Shown piece after piece: positions 4,430 through 5,080 of a DNA stretch of 5,080 bases. Positions within the stretch are counted from its first letter, which is position 1, and each line of letters opens with the position of its first letter. The notes below the pieces were generated by a model. The model made no database searches and was not told where the DNA came from. It saw only the letters and a program-made list of their open reading frames with translations. A program made the position numbers and the translations under genes. Source of the DNA: Candidatus Melainabacteria bacterium GWA2_34_9 (GTDB lineage: Bacteria > Cyanobacteriota > Vampirovibrionia > Gastranaerophilales > UBA9971); contig MFRJ01000056.1 of the NCBI GenBank assembly GCA_001784535.1, positions 1,290 through 6,369 on the forward strand. Reading direction: 5' to 3'.

Positions 4430-5080
4430 GATTACTTAATCCTCCTACTAATGTTCCTTCTTTTTCACCTTTTACGATTTTTTCCATACTTTCAGTATTT
4501 GCAAAATCAAAAACAATTATAGGTATATTGCTGTTTTTGCATAAAGCAATCGCAGCAGTATCTATTACTTTTAAATCCTTAACAATCATATCATCATAAG
4601 AAATATAATCAAATTTTACTGCATCGTTGTGTTTTCTTGGATCTTTGCTGTATACGCCATTGACTTTGTTTTTAGCCATAAGCATTGCATCGGCATCAAT
4701 CTCGGAAGCTCTTAAAGCGGCTGCGGAATCTGTCGTAAAGAATGGATTTCCTGTTCCACCTGCAAAAATCACTACTCGCCCTTTCTCAAGGTGCCTTATG
4801 GCTCTAAGTCTTATGTATGGTTCTGCTATTTGATTCATTGCAATAGCATTTAAAACTCTTGTTGGCACATCCATTTTTTTAAATACACCCTGCAAAATAA
4901 GAGCGTTCATCGTTGTAGCAAGCATTCCGACGTAATCAGCAGAAGCCTGATCCATTCCAAGCTTTGTGCTGTTTTGTACTCCTCTGAAAATATTTCCTCC
5001 GCCTACTACAATTGCTATTTCTACTCCTAATTCTTTAAGTTTTTTTATTTGTATCGCGACTTTATTAATTGTTTCAGGGT
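4419..5080 (-). CDS. pyrH: UMP kinase (uridylate kinase), 5' end missing
   Basis: PyrH phosphorylates UMP to UDP with ATP, the first nucleotide-kinase step of pyrimidine nucleotide supply, and bacterial forms are hexameric and usually UTP-inhibited. The frame runs off the window: 219 residues are visible, against a usual total of about 240, so about 20 N-terminal residues including the start lie beyond base 5080. The internal ATG at 4953-4955 is not the start, because conserved sequence continues upstream of it. That upstream sequence includes the nucleotide-binding VVGGGNIFRG. Further motifs are ADYVGMLATTMNAL, FAGGTGNPFFTTDSAAALRA, ADAMLMAKNKVNGVYSKDP (usually K-V-D-G-V-Y; Asn here) and a C-terminal GTLVGG. 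The stop TAA at 4419-4421 lies inside frr. This is an amino-acid-kinase-fold protein specific to bacteria and archaea. Confidence 0.96.
   Translation of the reverse strand, partial: PETINKVAIQIKKLKELGVEIAIVVGGGNIFRGVQNSTKLGMDQASADYVGMLATTMNALILQGVFKKMDVPTRVLNAIAMNQIAEPYIRLRAIRHLEKGRVVIFAGGTGNPFFTTDSAAALRASEIDADAMLMAKNKVNGVYSKDPRKHNDAVKFDYISYDDMIVKDLKVIDTAAIALCKNSNIPIIVFDFANTESMEKIVKGEKEGTLVGGLSNHAC
4441..4446 (-). promoter_or_regulatory. Shine-Dalgarno sequence of frr within pyrH
   Basis: The minus strand reads a perfect AGGAGG 11 bases before ATG 4427-4429. It lies entirely within the pyrH coding sequence and fixes the frr start despite the 11-base gene overlap. It would allow high frr translation independent of coupling. 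Confidence 0.75.

Noticed and set aside
4419..4955. UMP kinase starting at the internal ATG 4953-4955
   Set aside because: Conserved pyrH sequence including GGGNIFRG continues in frame to the window end, so this Met is internal and the gene is simply cut off.
1..5080. CRISPR array, tRNA/rRNA, insertion sequence, riboswitch
   Set aside because: No regularly spaced repeats, transposase motifs or recognisable RNA consensus were seen; nearly all bases are assigned to protein genes and the longest gene-free stretch is about 125 bases.

Overview
The window is AT-rich bacterial chromosome, almost entirely coding. A tight minus-strand housekeeping operon fills bases 1557-5080, an accessory segment lies at 194-1560, and the end of a plus-strand gene occupies the left edge. 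The CdsA N-terminal half has the sequence style of cyanobacterial CdsA (a G-Q-x-E-L/Y stretch followed by K-A-K-G-hydrophobic-P). With the low GC content this points, tentatively, to a non-photosynthetic cyanobacterial relative such as Melainabacteria/Vampirovibrionia. That placement is inference and other AT-rich lineages are not excluded.

The operon, read right to left, is pyrH (UMP kinase, cut by the window end), frr (ribosome recycling factor), cdsA (CDP-diglyceride synthase), rnc (RNase III), rpe (ribulose-phosphate 3-epimerase) and a 219-residue single-pass membrane protein of unknown function. The genes overlap by 4-11 bases or lie 12-37 bases apart, so co-transcription and translational coupling are likely. 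Together they serve pyrimidine nucleotide supply, translation recycling, phospholipid synthesis, rRNA processing and the pentose phosphate pathway. The last, unknown gene is joined to rpe by an ATGA overlap and has its own Shine-Dalgarno sequence inside rpe.

The accessory segment downstream holds a type II toxin-antitoxin module of the ribbon-helix-helix antitoxin plus Doc/Fic 'death-on-curing' toxin type. The antitoxin is intact. It has a near-consensus promoter (TTGAAA, 17-base spacer, TATAAT) and a 10-bp-phased set of TCAAGA/TCTTGA half-sites that looks like an autoregulatory operator. The toxin reading frame is broken: its N-terminal and Fic-motif halves lie in different frames, consistent with an 11-base deletion. 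The toxin ends tail-to-tail with a plus-strand gene whose visible part resembles the C-terminal Tudor-like tail of a UvrD/PcrA helicase.

No RNA gene, CRISPR array or transposase was found. I do not see an undescribed multi-gene system here. The points most worth a second look are the broken toxin with its intact regulated antitoxin, a Cys at a metal-ligand Asp position in RNase III, and the uncharacterised membrane protein coupled to rpe.
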